Source: an uncultured Atopobiaceae bacterium (GTDB lineage: Bacteria; Actinomycetota; Coriobacteriia; Coriobacteriales; Atopobiaceae). From it: 7,489 bases of DNA. A program made the translations under genes and the position numbers. The stretch spans positions 1 to 7,489 of the forward strand of contig CAJOGH010000042.1 of assembly GCA_905233865.1 (NCBI GenBank). Reading direction: 5' to 3'. How positions within the stretch are numbered: the stretch's first letter is position 1; every line of letters begins with the position of its first letter. Below the pieces are notes generated by a model. The model saw nothing but the letters and a program-made list of their open reading frames with translations. It was not told where the DNA came from and did not search any database. Below, in pieces: positions 1-6,854 of this stretch.

Positions 1-59
1 CTTGCATACAAGGTTGAATGGTAGCACAACGCGCGCGGCTGCACAGGGTGCACAAGATG

Positions 60-166
60 TGAGCATGAGCACAGGGGACAGTTCTGTGTGCACCTGGGGT
101 GCGGTGCACACAGAACTGTCCCCTGTGCTCAGGGTGCGGTGCACACAGAACTGTCCCCTGTGCTCA
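60..166. mobile_element. MITE-like foldback insertion (107 bp) with 9-bp target duplication
   Basis: This segment is absent from the right arm of the surrounding palindrome, where the uninterrupted site reads straight through at 382-390. It is flanked by a perfect 9-base direct repeat, CACAAGATG, at 51-59 and 167-175, as expected of a target-site duplication. It begins TGAGCA and ends TGCTCA. Inside, a 29-base sequence at 66-94 is exactly inverted at 138-166 and again at 103-131, so it folds into a perfect 29-bp stem. It has no room for a transposase and would have to be mobilised in trans. A 9-base duplication is typical of DDE-transposase elements and is not expected of IS200/REP-type Y1 transposases. 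The parent element is not identifiable here. Confidence 0.75.
96..165 (+). repeat. Two tandem 35-bp units inside the foldback insertion
   Basis: Bases 96-130 and 131-165 are direct copies with a period of 35 and differ only at the first base (G versus A). Each contains GTGCACACAGAACTGTCCCC followed by TGTGCTC. A third copy lies inverted at 66-100. The arrangement is one inverted plus two direct copies, probably an original hairpin (66-131, loop 95-102) whose 3' half was later duplicated. The core with CAGAACTGTCCCC resembles dispersed palindromic repeats that I recall from several bacterial genomes, but I cannot search for it. Confidence 0.85.
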
Positions 167-394
167 CACAAGATGCACGGCCGCGGGGCTGTGCCCTTGG
201 GCACAGTGCCGCAGGGGCCCGGTGAGGCAGATGCCGACAGGCGCAGGTGGCGGGAGGCGAGGACTGTTTGAGGGCTGCGCTCTTTGCAGCCCGAGTTCCG
301 CAGCCTGCCACCTGCGCCGAAGGCATCGGGTGCCGAACGCCCCTGTGCAACATGCCCGAGGGGCACAGCCCGGCGGCCGTGCATCTTGTGCACC

Positions 395-438
395 CTGTGC
401 AGCCGCGCGCGTTGTGCTACCATTCAACCTTGTATGCA
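395..438 (+). promoter_or_regulatory. Candidate secG promoter inside the right palindrome arm
   Basis: Two weak sigma-70-type options precede secG. One is CTGTGC (395-400) and TACCAT (418-423) with a 17-base spacer. The other is TTGTGC (412-417) and TATGCA (433-438) with a short 15-base spacer. Both lie in the perfectly repeated 59-base arm, so identical copies face outward to the left at 1-46. Neither is a strong match. secG may instead be co-transcribed from a gene left of the window. Confidence 0.25.
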
Positions 439-471
439 AGCGCCGCACAGCGGCACCACAAAGGAGTATCC

Positions 472-726
472 GTGAGCGTCCTCAACATCTTTCTGCTGGT
501 CGTTTGGGCCATCTCTGCCGTCGGCACCGTCCTGTTCGTCCTTATGCACTCTGGCAAGGGCACCGGCGTGTCCGAGATGATCGCCGCCAGCATGAGCAAC
601 GCCAGCGCCGGCTCGGGCGTCTGGGAGAAGAACCTCGACCGTCTGACCATCATCTTTGCCTCCCTCTTTGGCATCTGCTGCCTGGTGTTCATGCTCACCT
701 TCCCGCTGGCCACGCTCAACGGCTAG
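472..726 (+). CDS. secG: Preprotein translocase subunit SecG
   Basis: SecG is the small accessory subunit of the SecYEG channel in the cytoplasmic membrane, where it aids SecA-driven protein export. The 84-residue protein has the family layout: a first membrane helix at about residues 4-25 (NIFLLVVWAISAVGTVLFVL), then the conserved loop HSGKGTGVSEMI. A glycine/serine-rich stretch and GSGVWEKNLDRLT follow, then a second helix at about 59-80. The HSGKG...GSG...LDRLT pattern corresponds to QGKGA...GSSGS...MTRMT of E. coli SecG. The start is GTG at 472, chosen because AAAGGAG (460-466) sits 5 bases upstream and the hydrophobic helix begins at once. An upstream in-frame ATG exists at 247, but that extension would run through the palindrome and is not credible. 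The gene is followed by its own terminator, so it closes a transcription unit whose other members, if any, are left of the window. Confidence 0.93.
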   Translation: MSVLNIFLLVVWAISAVGTVLFVLMHSGKGTGVSEMIAASMSNASAGSGVWEKNLDRLTIIFASLFGICCLVFMLTFPLATLNG

Positions 727-762
727 ACCCCCGGAGACGCAAAGCACCACCATATGCATCTT

Positions 763-790
763 GGACGCCCGCTTGGGCGTCCTTTCGTAT
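763..790 (+). terminator. Rho-independent terminator of secG
   Basis: A perfect 8-bp stem, GGACGCCC (763-770) and GGGCGTCC (775-782), closes a GCTT tetraloop and runs into TTTCGTATT. It lies 36 bases after the secG stop. The U-tract is short but the hairpin is compact and GC-rich. It separates secG from the opp operon. Confidence 0.85.
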
Positions 791-793
791 TGC

Positions 794-810
794 GCCAACG
801 TTACGTTGGC
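794..810. repeat. Short inverted repeat between the secG terminator and the oppA promoter
   Basis: GCCAACG (794-800) and CGTTGGC (804-810) form a 7-bp stem around TTA. It begins 11 bases after the terminator stem and ends 10 bases before the candidate -35 of oppA. It could be a regulator operator, an added terminator hairpin, or a terminator of antisense transcription. There is no U-run after it, so an operator or a chance pairing are both possible. Confidence 0.5.
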
Positions 811-820
811 AGTTCGATTG

Positions 821-849
821 TTGCAATTATGTAGCCTTACGATGACAAT
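821..849 (+). promoter_or_regulatory. Candidate oppA promoter
   Basis: TTGCAA (821-826) and GACAAT (844-849) are spaced 17 bases apart, with 4/6 matches to each sigma-70-type consensus. They lie in the only AT-rich stretch between the secG terminator and oppA. Transcription would start near 856 and give a leader of about 33 bases with the ribosome site GGAGGA at 878-883. Confidence 0.55.
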
Positions 850-888
850 AGATGGCGGTGTATTTGTTCCAACAATTGGAGGAAGCAC

Positions 889-2517
889 ATGGCACTGAAC
901 ACGAACATGAACCGTCGCACGTTTGTTGGTGGCGCCCTTGCCGCCAGCGCGCTGACCGCCCTTGCCGCTTGCGGCAAGAACAACGCTGCCACCAGCGGCG
1001 CCTCTGGCGGAACGCTCAAGTTCTACATCAATGACCCCGTCGCCATCGATCCCTACAACACCCAGGAGTCCGAGGGCACGCAGGTCGAGCACATCCTGTT
1101 CGATGCCCTGACCGACTTTGACTGGGACAAGCAGGAGGTCGTTCCCAAGGCCGCCGAGTCCTGGACCGTCAACGAGACCGGCGACGTCTTCACCTTCAAG
1201 CTGGTCCAGGGTGCCAAGTTCCACAACGGCGACCCCGTGAACGCCGAGTCCTTCAAGCGTGGCTGGGAGCGCATCTGCGATCCCAACATGGCCACCCCCT
1301 CCGAGATCGCCTACCACCTGGATCCCGTCAAGGGCGCCAAGGAGATGCAGGCCGGTACCGCCAAGTCGCTCGAGGGTGTCGTTGCGGTTGACGACTACAC
1401 CCTCCAGGTGACCCTGACCGCCCCTATGGCCGACTTCCTGCTGGTCTGCGCGCACCCCGCGCTCGCGCCCGTGCCCAAGGCCGCGCTCGACGACCCCAAC
1501 GGCTTCCTCACCGCGCCCATCGGCAACGGCCCCTTCAAGATGGACGGCAAGTGGGAGAGCGGTCGTTACATCAATGTTGTTCGTTTTGATGATTACTATG
1601 GCACAAAAGCCAATATCGACGGCATCAACTTCTCCATCCAGAAGGACCCCGAGACCGCGTTCAAGGAGTTCGAGGCCGGCAACATGGACTTCTGCCAGAT
1701 CCCCTCTGGTCGCGTCGACGAGATGAAGAAGAAGTACGGCGAGGCTGCGGACGGCTACACCGTCACCCCCGAGAAGCAGGTCCTCACCGGCGCCGAGACC
1801 TCCGTCTACTACCTGACGCTCAACAACAACGACCCCGTCATGTCTAACCCCATCGTCCGCCGCGCCATCTCGCTGGCCATCGATCGCCAGGCCATCTGCG
1901 ACACCCTCTTCGAGGGCACCCGCAAGCCTGCCGACTGCATGTTCCCGCCCGCGATCGACGAGCACGCCGGCAACGTCTGGGCCGACTGCAAGTACGACGC
2001 CGCCGCCGCCAAGAAGCTCGTTGACGACAACGGCCTCGCCGGCACCGAGATCACCCTGTCCTACAACTCCGGCGGCGGTCACGAGGACATCATGACCTCC
2101 ATCCAGGCCAACCTCGAGGCCGCTGGCTTCAAGGTCAAGCAGAGCTCCATGGAGTGGGCTGCCTACCTCACCGCCCTTGGTGACGGCAACTACCAGATCG
2201 GCCGCCTTGGCTGGATCGCGGACTACCCCACGATGGACAACTTCATCTACCCCAACTTCTTCTCCACGGCGGACAACAACTACGCCAAGTACAACAACCC
2301 CGAGGTTGATGCCGCCATCGAGAAGGCCCGCACCATCACCGACGAGAATGCCCGCAAGCAGGCCTACCGCGACATCAACCAGATGATCGCCAACGACATG
2401 CCGGTCATTCCCATCATGTTCTACGCGCACAACCACGTCGGCTCCGCCAAGCTCGAGTCGTTCTACTACGACCCGCAGGGCAAGGCCGAGTTTGCCAAGG
2501 CCAAGATGAAGGCCTAA
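889..2517 (+). CDS. oppA: Oligopeptide ABC transporter substrate-binding lipoprotein OppA
   Basis: This is the extracytoplasmic receptor of a peptide importer, family 5 solute-binding protein (SBP_bac_5), 542 residues, a normal length for the family. It captures oligopeptides outside the membrane and delivers them to OppBC. The N-terminus has a twin-arginine patch (NRRTFVGG, residues 8-15), a hydrophobic stretch and a lipobox LAAC with lipidated Cys28, implying a membrane-anchored lipoprotein that may be exported by Tat. The mature part has the family hallmark FTFKLVQGAKFHNGDPV (101-117) and later the typical SNPIVRRAISLAIDRQAI segment and a WIADYPTMDNFIYP segment near the C-terminus. The start at 889 is set by GGAGGA (878-883) five bases upstream; Met7 is a less likely alternative. 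It is first in an oppABCDF operon. A codon patch at 1564-1614 is AT-rich, unlike the rest of the gene. The exact peptide preference cannot be read from sequence. Confidence 0.93.
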   Translation: MALNTNMNRRTFVGGALAASALTALAACGKNNAATSGASGGTLKFYINDPVAIDPYNTQESEGTQVEHILFDALTDFDWDKQEVVPKAAESWTVNETGDVFTFKLVQGAKFHNGDPVNAESFKRGWERICDPNMATPSEIAYHLDPVKGAKEMQAGTAKSLEGVVAVDDYTLQVTLTAPMADFLLVCAHPALAPVPKAALDDPNGFLTAPIGNGPFKMDGKWESGRYINVVRFDDYYGTKANIDGINFSIQKDPETAFKEFEAGNMDFCQIPSGRVDEMKKKYGEAADGYTVTPEKQVLTGAETSVYYLTLNNNDPVMSNPIVRRAISLAIDRQAICDTLFEGTRKPADCMFPPAIDEHAGNVWADCKYDAAAAKKLVDDNGLAGTEITLSYNSGGGHEDIMTSIQANLEAAGFKVKQSSMEWAAYLTALGDGNYQIGRLGWIADYPTMDNFIYPNFFSTADNNYAKYNNPEVDAAIEKARTITDENARKQAYRDINQMIANDMPVIPIMFYAHNHVGSAKLESFYYDPQGKAEFAKAKMKA

Positions 2518-2528
2518 GTACCAGGCAC

Positions 2529-2575
2529 AACGGGAGACAGGGGGACGGCAGCTCTTGTCGTCCCCCTTCGCCCGT
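2529..2575 (+). terminator. Strong hairpin after oppA, probable attenuator or 3' stabiliser
   Basis: GGGGGACG (2540-2547) pairs perfectly with CGTCCCCC (2559-2566). The stem extends inward by GCA/TGT with a G-U pair around loop GCTCT, and outward by A2539-T2567. An outer ACGGG (2530-2534) and CCCGT (2571-2575) can close a second helix. There is no run of U after it, so it is a poor intrinsic terminator. In an opp operon it more likely causes partial termination or protects the 3' end of oppA mRNA, raising receptor over permease. Confidence 0.55.
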
Positions 2576-2583
2576 AAAATAGT

Positions 2584-2636
2584 GGCGCTCGCCGTTCCCG
2601 CGGCAGCGCCCAAGGAAGGGGGCCATCGCGGCCCTT
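2584..2636 (+). promoter_or_regulatory. Two further hairpins in the oppA-oppB spacer
   Basis: The first is GGCGCT (2584-2589) and AGCGCC (2605-2610), continued by GCCG (2591-2594) and CGGC (2601-2604) with a single bulged C and a TTCCCG loop. The second is GGGCC (2620-2624) and GGCCC (2630-2634), extendable by G-U pairs. The second ends just before the oppB ribosome site GGGAG (2638-2642), so it may affect oppB translation. No promoter-like hexamers stand out here. Confidence 0.45.
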
Positions 2637-2651
2637 AGGGAGAGTCAGTCA

Positions 2652-3692
2652 ATGGGAAAGTACATAGCCAAGCGCATACTTCAGTTCATTCCCGTGTTCA
2701 TCGGCGTGACGCTGATTCTGTTCATCATGCAGAACGTCGTCCCCGGTGACCCGATCAAGCTGATCGCGGGCGAGAAGAAACTCGACGCCGTCACGGAGAA
2801 CAACCTGCGCGCCACCTACCACCTCATCGAGACCGATGGGGACGGCAACATCGTCTATGACGACGCCGGCAACACCATCGAGACGCCTCTGTGGAAGCGT
2901 TACGGCCTTTATCTCGTGGGCCTTCTCCATGGTGATCTTGGCAACTCGTACCAGCGCTCTGGTATGCCAGTCTCCGAGATCCTCGCGGAGAAGTACCCCT
3001 ACACGGTACGCCTCGCACTCGTGGCCATCGTACTCGAGGCGGTGTTGGGAATAGGTGCCGGAATGATATCGGCGATAAAACGATACTCGTTCTGGGACGT
3101 ACTCGTTACCCTCATGACCTCCATCATGGTCGCCATGCCCGCGTTCTGGCTGGGCATGCTCTTGCAGCTGTTCTTTGGCGTCTTCCTCAAGAACGTCACG
3201 GGCGGCGCCTTCTACCTTCCTGTCTCTGGCGCGGGTGGACCGGCGGCCGAGTTCCAGGACTGGGTCTATTACATCCTGCCCGCGCTCACGCTGGCGGCCA
3301 TCTCCACGGCCTACTCCGCGCGCATCATGCGCAGCCAGCTGCTTGAGGTCCTCAATGCGGACTACATCCGCACGGCCAAGGCCAAGGGCCTCTCCAAGCG
3401 CGCCATTATCCGCCGTCACGCGCTCAAGAACGCGCTCATCCCGGTCATCACCTATATCGGTATCGACTTTGGCGGCATGCTCGCCGGAGCCATCCTCACC
3501 GAGACGGTCTTCAACTGGCCGGGCGTGGGCTATGAGACCTACCGCGCCATCACGCAGCGCGACTGGCCCATCGTCATGGGCTCGGTCACCGTCATTGTCA
3601 TCGTCGTCATGGTCATCAACCTGCTTGTCGACGTGAGCTACGCCTACCTTGATCCTCGCATCAGGTTCGGCGCGCCCAAGGATCAGTCGTAG
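2652..3692 (+). CDS. oppB: Oligopeptide ABC transporter permease OppB
   Basis: This is one of the two membrane subunits forming the peptide channel, 346 residues, BPD_transp_1 family. TM1 is near residues 9-30, followed by the invariant VVPGDPI (29-35). An outer loop leads to HGDLGNSY (93-100), and further helices fill the rest. The cytoplasmic coupling (EAA) loop runs DYIRTAKAKGLS (237-248) to NALIPV (260-265) and docks onto an ATPase. The C-terminus YLDPRIRFG is standard for OppB/DppB. Between YHL (56-58) and PLW (79-81), where family members usually have one or two residues, there is an insert of about 20 residues rich in Asp, Gly and Asn. A run of codons rare in this window (ATA, GTA, GGA, CGA, AAA) occurs at 3006-3104. 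The start has GGGAG nine bases upstream. It is followed after 10 bases by oppC. Confidence 0.94.
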   Translation: MGKYIAKRILQFIPVFIGVTLILFIMQNVVPGDPIKLIAGEKKLDAVTENNLRATYHLIETDGDGNIVYDDAGNTIETPLWKRYGLYLVGLLHGDLGNSYQRSGMPVSEILAEKYPYTVRLALVAIVLEAVLGIGAGMISAIKRYSFWDVLVTLMTSIMVAMPAFWLGMLLQLFFGVFLKNVTGGAFYLPVSGAGGPAAEFQDWVYYILPALTLAAISTAYSARIMRSQLLEVLNADYIRTAKAKGLSKRAIIRRHALKNALIPVITYIGIDFGGMLAGAILTETVFNWPGVGYETYRAITQRDWPIVMGSVTVIVIVVMVINLLVDVSYAYLDPRIRFGAPKDQS

Positions 3693-3702
3693 GGGAGAGA
3701 TC

Positions 3703-4716
3703 ATGACACCAAAAGACAACACCTTCAGGCCCGAAGCCGACGAGGCCCTGGACGCCTCGGTCGACATGGCCGCTGAGCACAACCCGGCAGCCTTTGCCAC
3801 CCAGCCCACCGATCCCATTCAGGACGACAAGAGCCAGAGCTCAGGCAAGTCTCGCACCCTCTGGGGCGACGCATGGAACCGCCTGCGCCGCAACAAGCTC
3901 GCCATCCTGGGCGCCATCTGGATCATCCTCATGGTCCTCGTCGCGCTCACCGCTGACCTCTGGGTCCCGCAGACCCTGGGCAACCCCACGGAGATCGACA
4001 CCGCGTCGATGACGGCCAACTCGCGCCTCCCGCCGTCGCTCGAGCACCCCTTTGGCACCGACACCCTCGGTCGCGACGTGCTCTGCCGTGTCATCTACGG
4101 CGCGCGCATCTCTCTGGCCGTCGGCGTGCTGGCCACCGCGATCTCCACACTTATCGGCCTGGTCATGGGCGCGCTTGCGGCCTACTACGGCGGCATCTGG
4201 GACACGATCATCATGCGCCTGGCCGACATCTTCCTGGCGTTCCCATACACCCTGTTCGTCATCGTCATGTTGGCGGTCATAGGGTCGGGCATCCAGAACG
4301 TGTTCATCGCCATCGGTATCCTGGGATGGCCGTCCATCGCGCGCGTCTTCCGCTCCGCCATCCTCTCCGTAAAGGAGAACGACTACGTGGACGCGGCCCG
4401 CGCCATGGGAGCCTCCGACGTCCGCATCGTCGCGCGTCACATCTTCCCCAACTCCGTCGCATCCATCGTGGTCTACGCCACCATGAACATCGGTGGCGCG
4501 ATCCTGACGGAGAGCGCCCTGTCCTTCCTGGGCATGGGCGTCGTCCCGCCCGACCCCTCGTGGGGCACCATGATCCAGGACGGCCAGACCTACCTGGCCA
4601 CCGAGCCCTGGCTCATGCTCATGCCCGGTCTGGCGATTCTGACCACGGTGCTCGCCTTCACCCTGCTTGGTGACGGCCTGCGCGACGCCCTCGACGTCAA
4701 GATGAAGGATGCGTAA
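3703..4716 (+). CDS. oppC: Oligopeptide ABC transporter permease OppC
   Basis: This is the second membrane subunit and pairs with OppB, 337 residues. The first 50 or so residues are hydrophilic, acidic and low in complexity, longer than in many homologues. They are followed by LWGDAWNRLRRNKLAILG, the typical OppC N-terminal motif, and TM1 at about 66-88. Hallmarks are HPFGTDTLGRDV (115-126), the EAA loop DYVDAARAMGAS (227-238) continuing to FPNSVASIVV, then ESALSFLGMGVVPPDPSWG and GDGLRDALD near the end. The ATG at 3703 is chosen because GGGGAG (3692-3697) lies 5 bases upstream and overlaps the oppB stop. An in-frame ATG at 3649 would overlap oppB by 44 bases and lacks a ribosome site. Translation is probably coupled to oppB. 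Confidence 0.94.
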   Translation: MTPKDNTFRPEADEALDASVDMAAEHNPAAFATQPTDPIQDDKSQSSGKSRTLWGDAWNRLRRNKLAILGAIWIILMVLVALTADLWVPQTLGNPTEIDTASMTANSRLPPSLEHPFGTDTLGRDVLCRVIYGARISLAVGVLATAISTLIGLVMGALAAYYGGIWDTIIMRLADIFLAFPYTLFVIVMLAVIGSGIQNVFIAIGILGWPSIARVFRSAILSVKENDYVDAARAMGASDVRIVARHIFPNSVASIVVYATMNIGGAILTESALSFLGMGVVPPDPSWGTMIQDGQTYLATEPWLMLMPGLAILTTVLAFTLLGDGLRDALDVKMKDA

Positions 4717-4721
4717 GAGCT

Positions 4722-5824
4722 ATGTTTAACAAGAAGAAGGAAAAGGTCCAGATGAACCTCAAGAACCAGCCGGTTCCTGAGGGTTCCCACCTCCTCGAGG
4801 TCGACGACCTTAAGATGTACTTCCACACGCAGGACGGCGTCGTCAAGGCCGTCGATGGCGTGACCTACACCCTCGACCGCGGCGAGACCCTCGGCGTGGT
4901 CGGTGAGTCCGGTTCGGGCAAGTCCGTCACGTCCATGACCATCATGGGCCTGATCGACATGCCTCCGGGACGCATCGAGGGCGGCGACGTGCGCTACCGT
5001 GGCCGCTCGCTCTTGGAGATGTCCGAGCGCGAGATGCAGGACGTCCGTGGCAACTACATCGCCATGATCTTCCAGGACCCCATGACCTCGCTCAACCCGG
5101 TCTACACCATCGGCCGTCAGATGTCCGAGGGCATGATGCTGCACCTGGGCTATAACAAGGACCAGGCGCTCAAGCGTGCAATCGAGCTGCTTGACCTCGT
5201 GGGCATTCCTAACCCCGAGCAGCGCGTCAAGGAGTATCCGCACCAGTTCTCCGGCGGCATGCGCCAGCGCGTCATGATCGCCATGGCCCTTGCCTGTGAC
5301 CCCGACATCCTCATTGCCGACGAGCCCACCACGGCCCTGGACGTCACCATCCAGGCCCAGATCATCGAGCTCATGCAGGAGATGCAGCAGAAGAACGGCA
5401 ACGCGATCATCATGATTACGCACGACCTTGGCGTCGTCGCCGACATTACCGACAAGATCATGGTCATGTACGCTGGTCGTCCCGTTGAGTTCGGCACTGC
5501 CGACGAGATCTTCTACGGGTCGATTCACCCCTACACCTGGGGTCTCGTGCGCTCCATCCCCGAGCCGCTCCAAGACCAGAAGAAGCCGCTGACCCCCATC
5601 CAGGGCAACCCGCCCTCGCTTGTCAACGTGCCTTCCGGCTGTCCCTTCTCGCCCCGCTGCCCGTATGCGACCGACCTCTGCCGCACCAAGGTGCCCGAGC
5701 GCTACGTCACTGAGACGGGACACTACTCCAGCTGCCACTACGCGGGCGACGCGGACTTCGTTGCCGCCAACGCCCCCAAGACCTCGCGCGACCGCGCTGA
5801 CAAGACCACGGGAGGGCAGAACTA

Positions 5825-5825
<1 letters not shown>
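4722..5825 (+). CDS. oppD: Oligopeptide ABC transporter ATP-binding protein OppD
   Basis: This is a cytoplasmic ATPase that powers import, with OppF as partner; 367 residues. All nucleotide-binding motifs are intact: Walker A GESGSGKS (61-68), Q-loop Gln118 in FQDP, signature SGGMRQR (177-183), Walker B with DE at 200-201, and H-loop His234. The C-terminal oligopeptide/dipeptide extension has GCPFSPRCPYATDLC and a later SSCHY, giving Cys307, 313, 320 and 338. This is the four-cysteine pattern known to hold a [4Fe-4S] cluster in mycobacterial OppD and related Dpp ATPases. The start is uncertain. ATG 4722 has only a weak AAGAG upstream, whereas ATG 4752 (Met11) has AAAAGG five bases upstream and would drop a lysine-rich decapeptide. 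The gap to oppC is 5 bases, and the stop overlaps the oppF start. Confidence 0.95.
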
Positions 5826-6835
<1,010 letters not shown>

Positions 6836-6854
6836 CGAATTGCCCTGCACAAGG

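Larger units (their letters stand above)
1..440. repeat. Long imperfect palindrome (giant inverted repeat) upstream of secG
   Basis: Bases 1-59 are the exact reverse complement of 382-440 (59/59, with 1 opposite 440). If the insertion at 60-166 and one copy of its 9-base flanking repeat are removed, the left arm continues at 176-278. This matches the reverse complement of 286-381, at roughly 75-80% by eye with a few short gaps. The centre is a small hairpin, GGGCTGC (272-278) and GCAGCCC (286-292), around a 7-base loop. The ancestral palindrome was therefore about 324 bases, with arms of about 160. Identity is perfect at the outer ends and decays toward the middle. As DNA it could extrude a cruciform; as RNA it would make a very long hairpin. 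No coding potential is evident. It may extend left of the window, because base 1 is still paired. It could be a foldback element, an inverted duplication or a structured RNA; I cannot decide which. Confidence 0.9.

Noticed and set aside
1..59. tRNA-like stretch (GGTTGAATGGTAGCAC resembles a D-arm)
   Set aside because: No acceptor stem, anticodon arm or TTCRA-type T-arm can be placed around it, on either strand or in either palindrome arm.
66..166. Three 35-bp repeats considered as a CRISPR array
   Set aside because: There are no unique spacers. Two copies are directly adjacent and one is inverted, and no cas genes are present.
1..440. Phase-variable invertible promoter flanked by inverted repeats
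   Set aside because: Nearly the whole segment is itself palindromic and the candidate promoter is inside the repeats, so inversion would hardly change what faces secG. No recombinase gene is in the window. It is not excluded, but nothing supports it.
99..845. A plus-strand 248-codon frame through the palindrome and secG
   Set aside because: It is out of frame with secG, Cys/Arg/His-rich and without a ribosome site. The palindrome is GC-rich and lacks stops by composition.
424..2613. A 729-codon open frame on the minus strand opposite secG and oppA
   Set aside because: It is the mirror of strong C/G third-position bias in oppA. The translation is a Val/Gly/Asp/Leu-rich repetitive string with no family resemblance, and it crosses the terminator and promoter regions.
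2649..3818. A 389-codon minus-strand frame opposite oppB, and similar minus frames opposite oppC and oppD
   Set aside because: These have the same codon-bias shadow: His/Asp/Val/Arg-rich translations without motifs, exactly opposite genes whose motifs are all intact.
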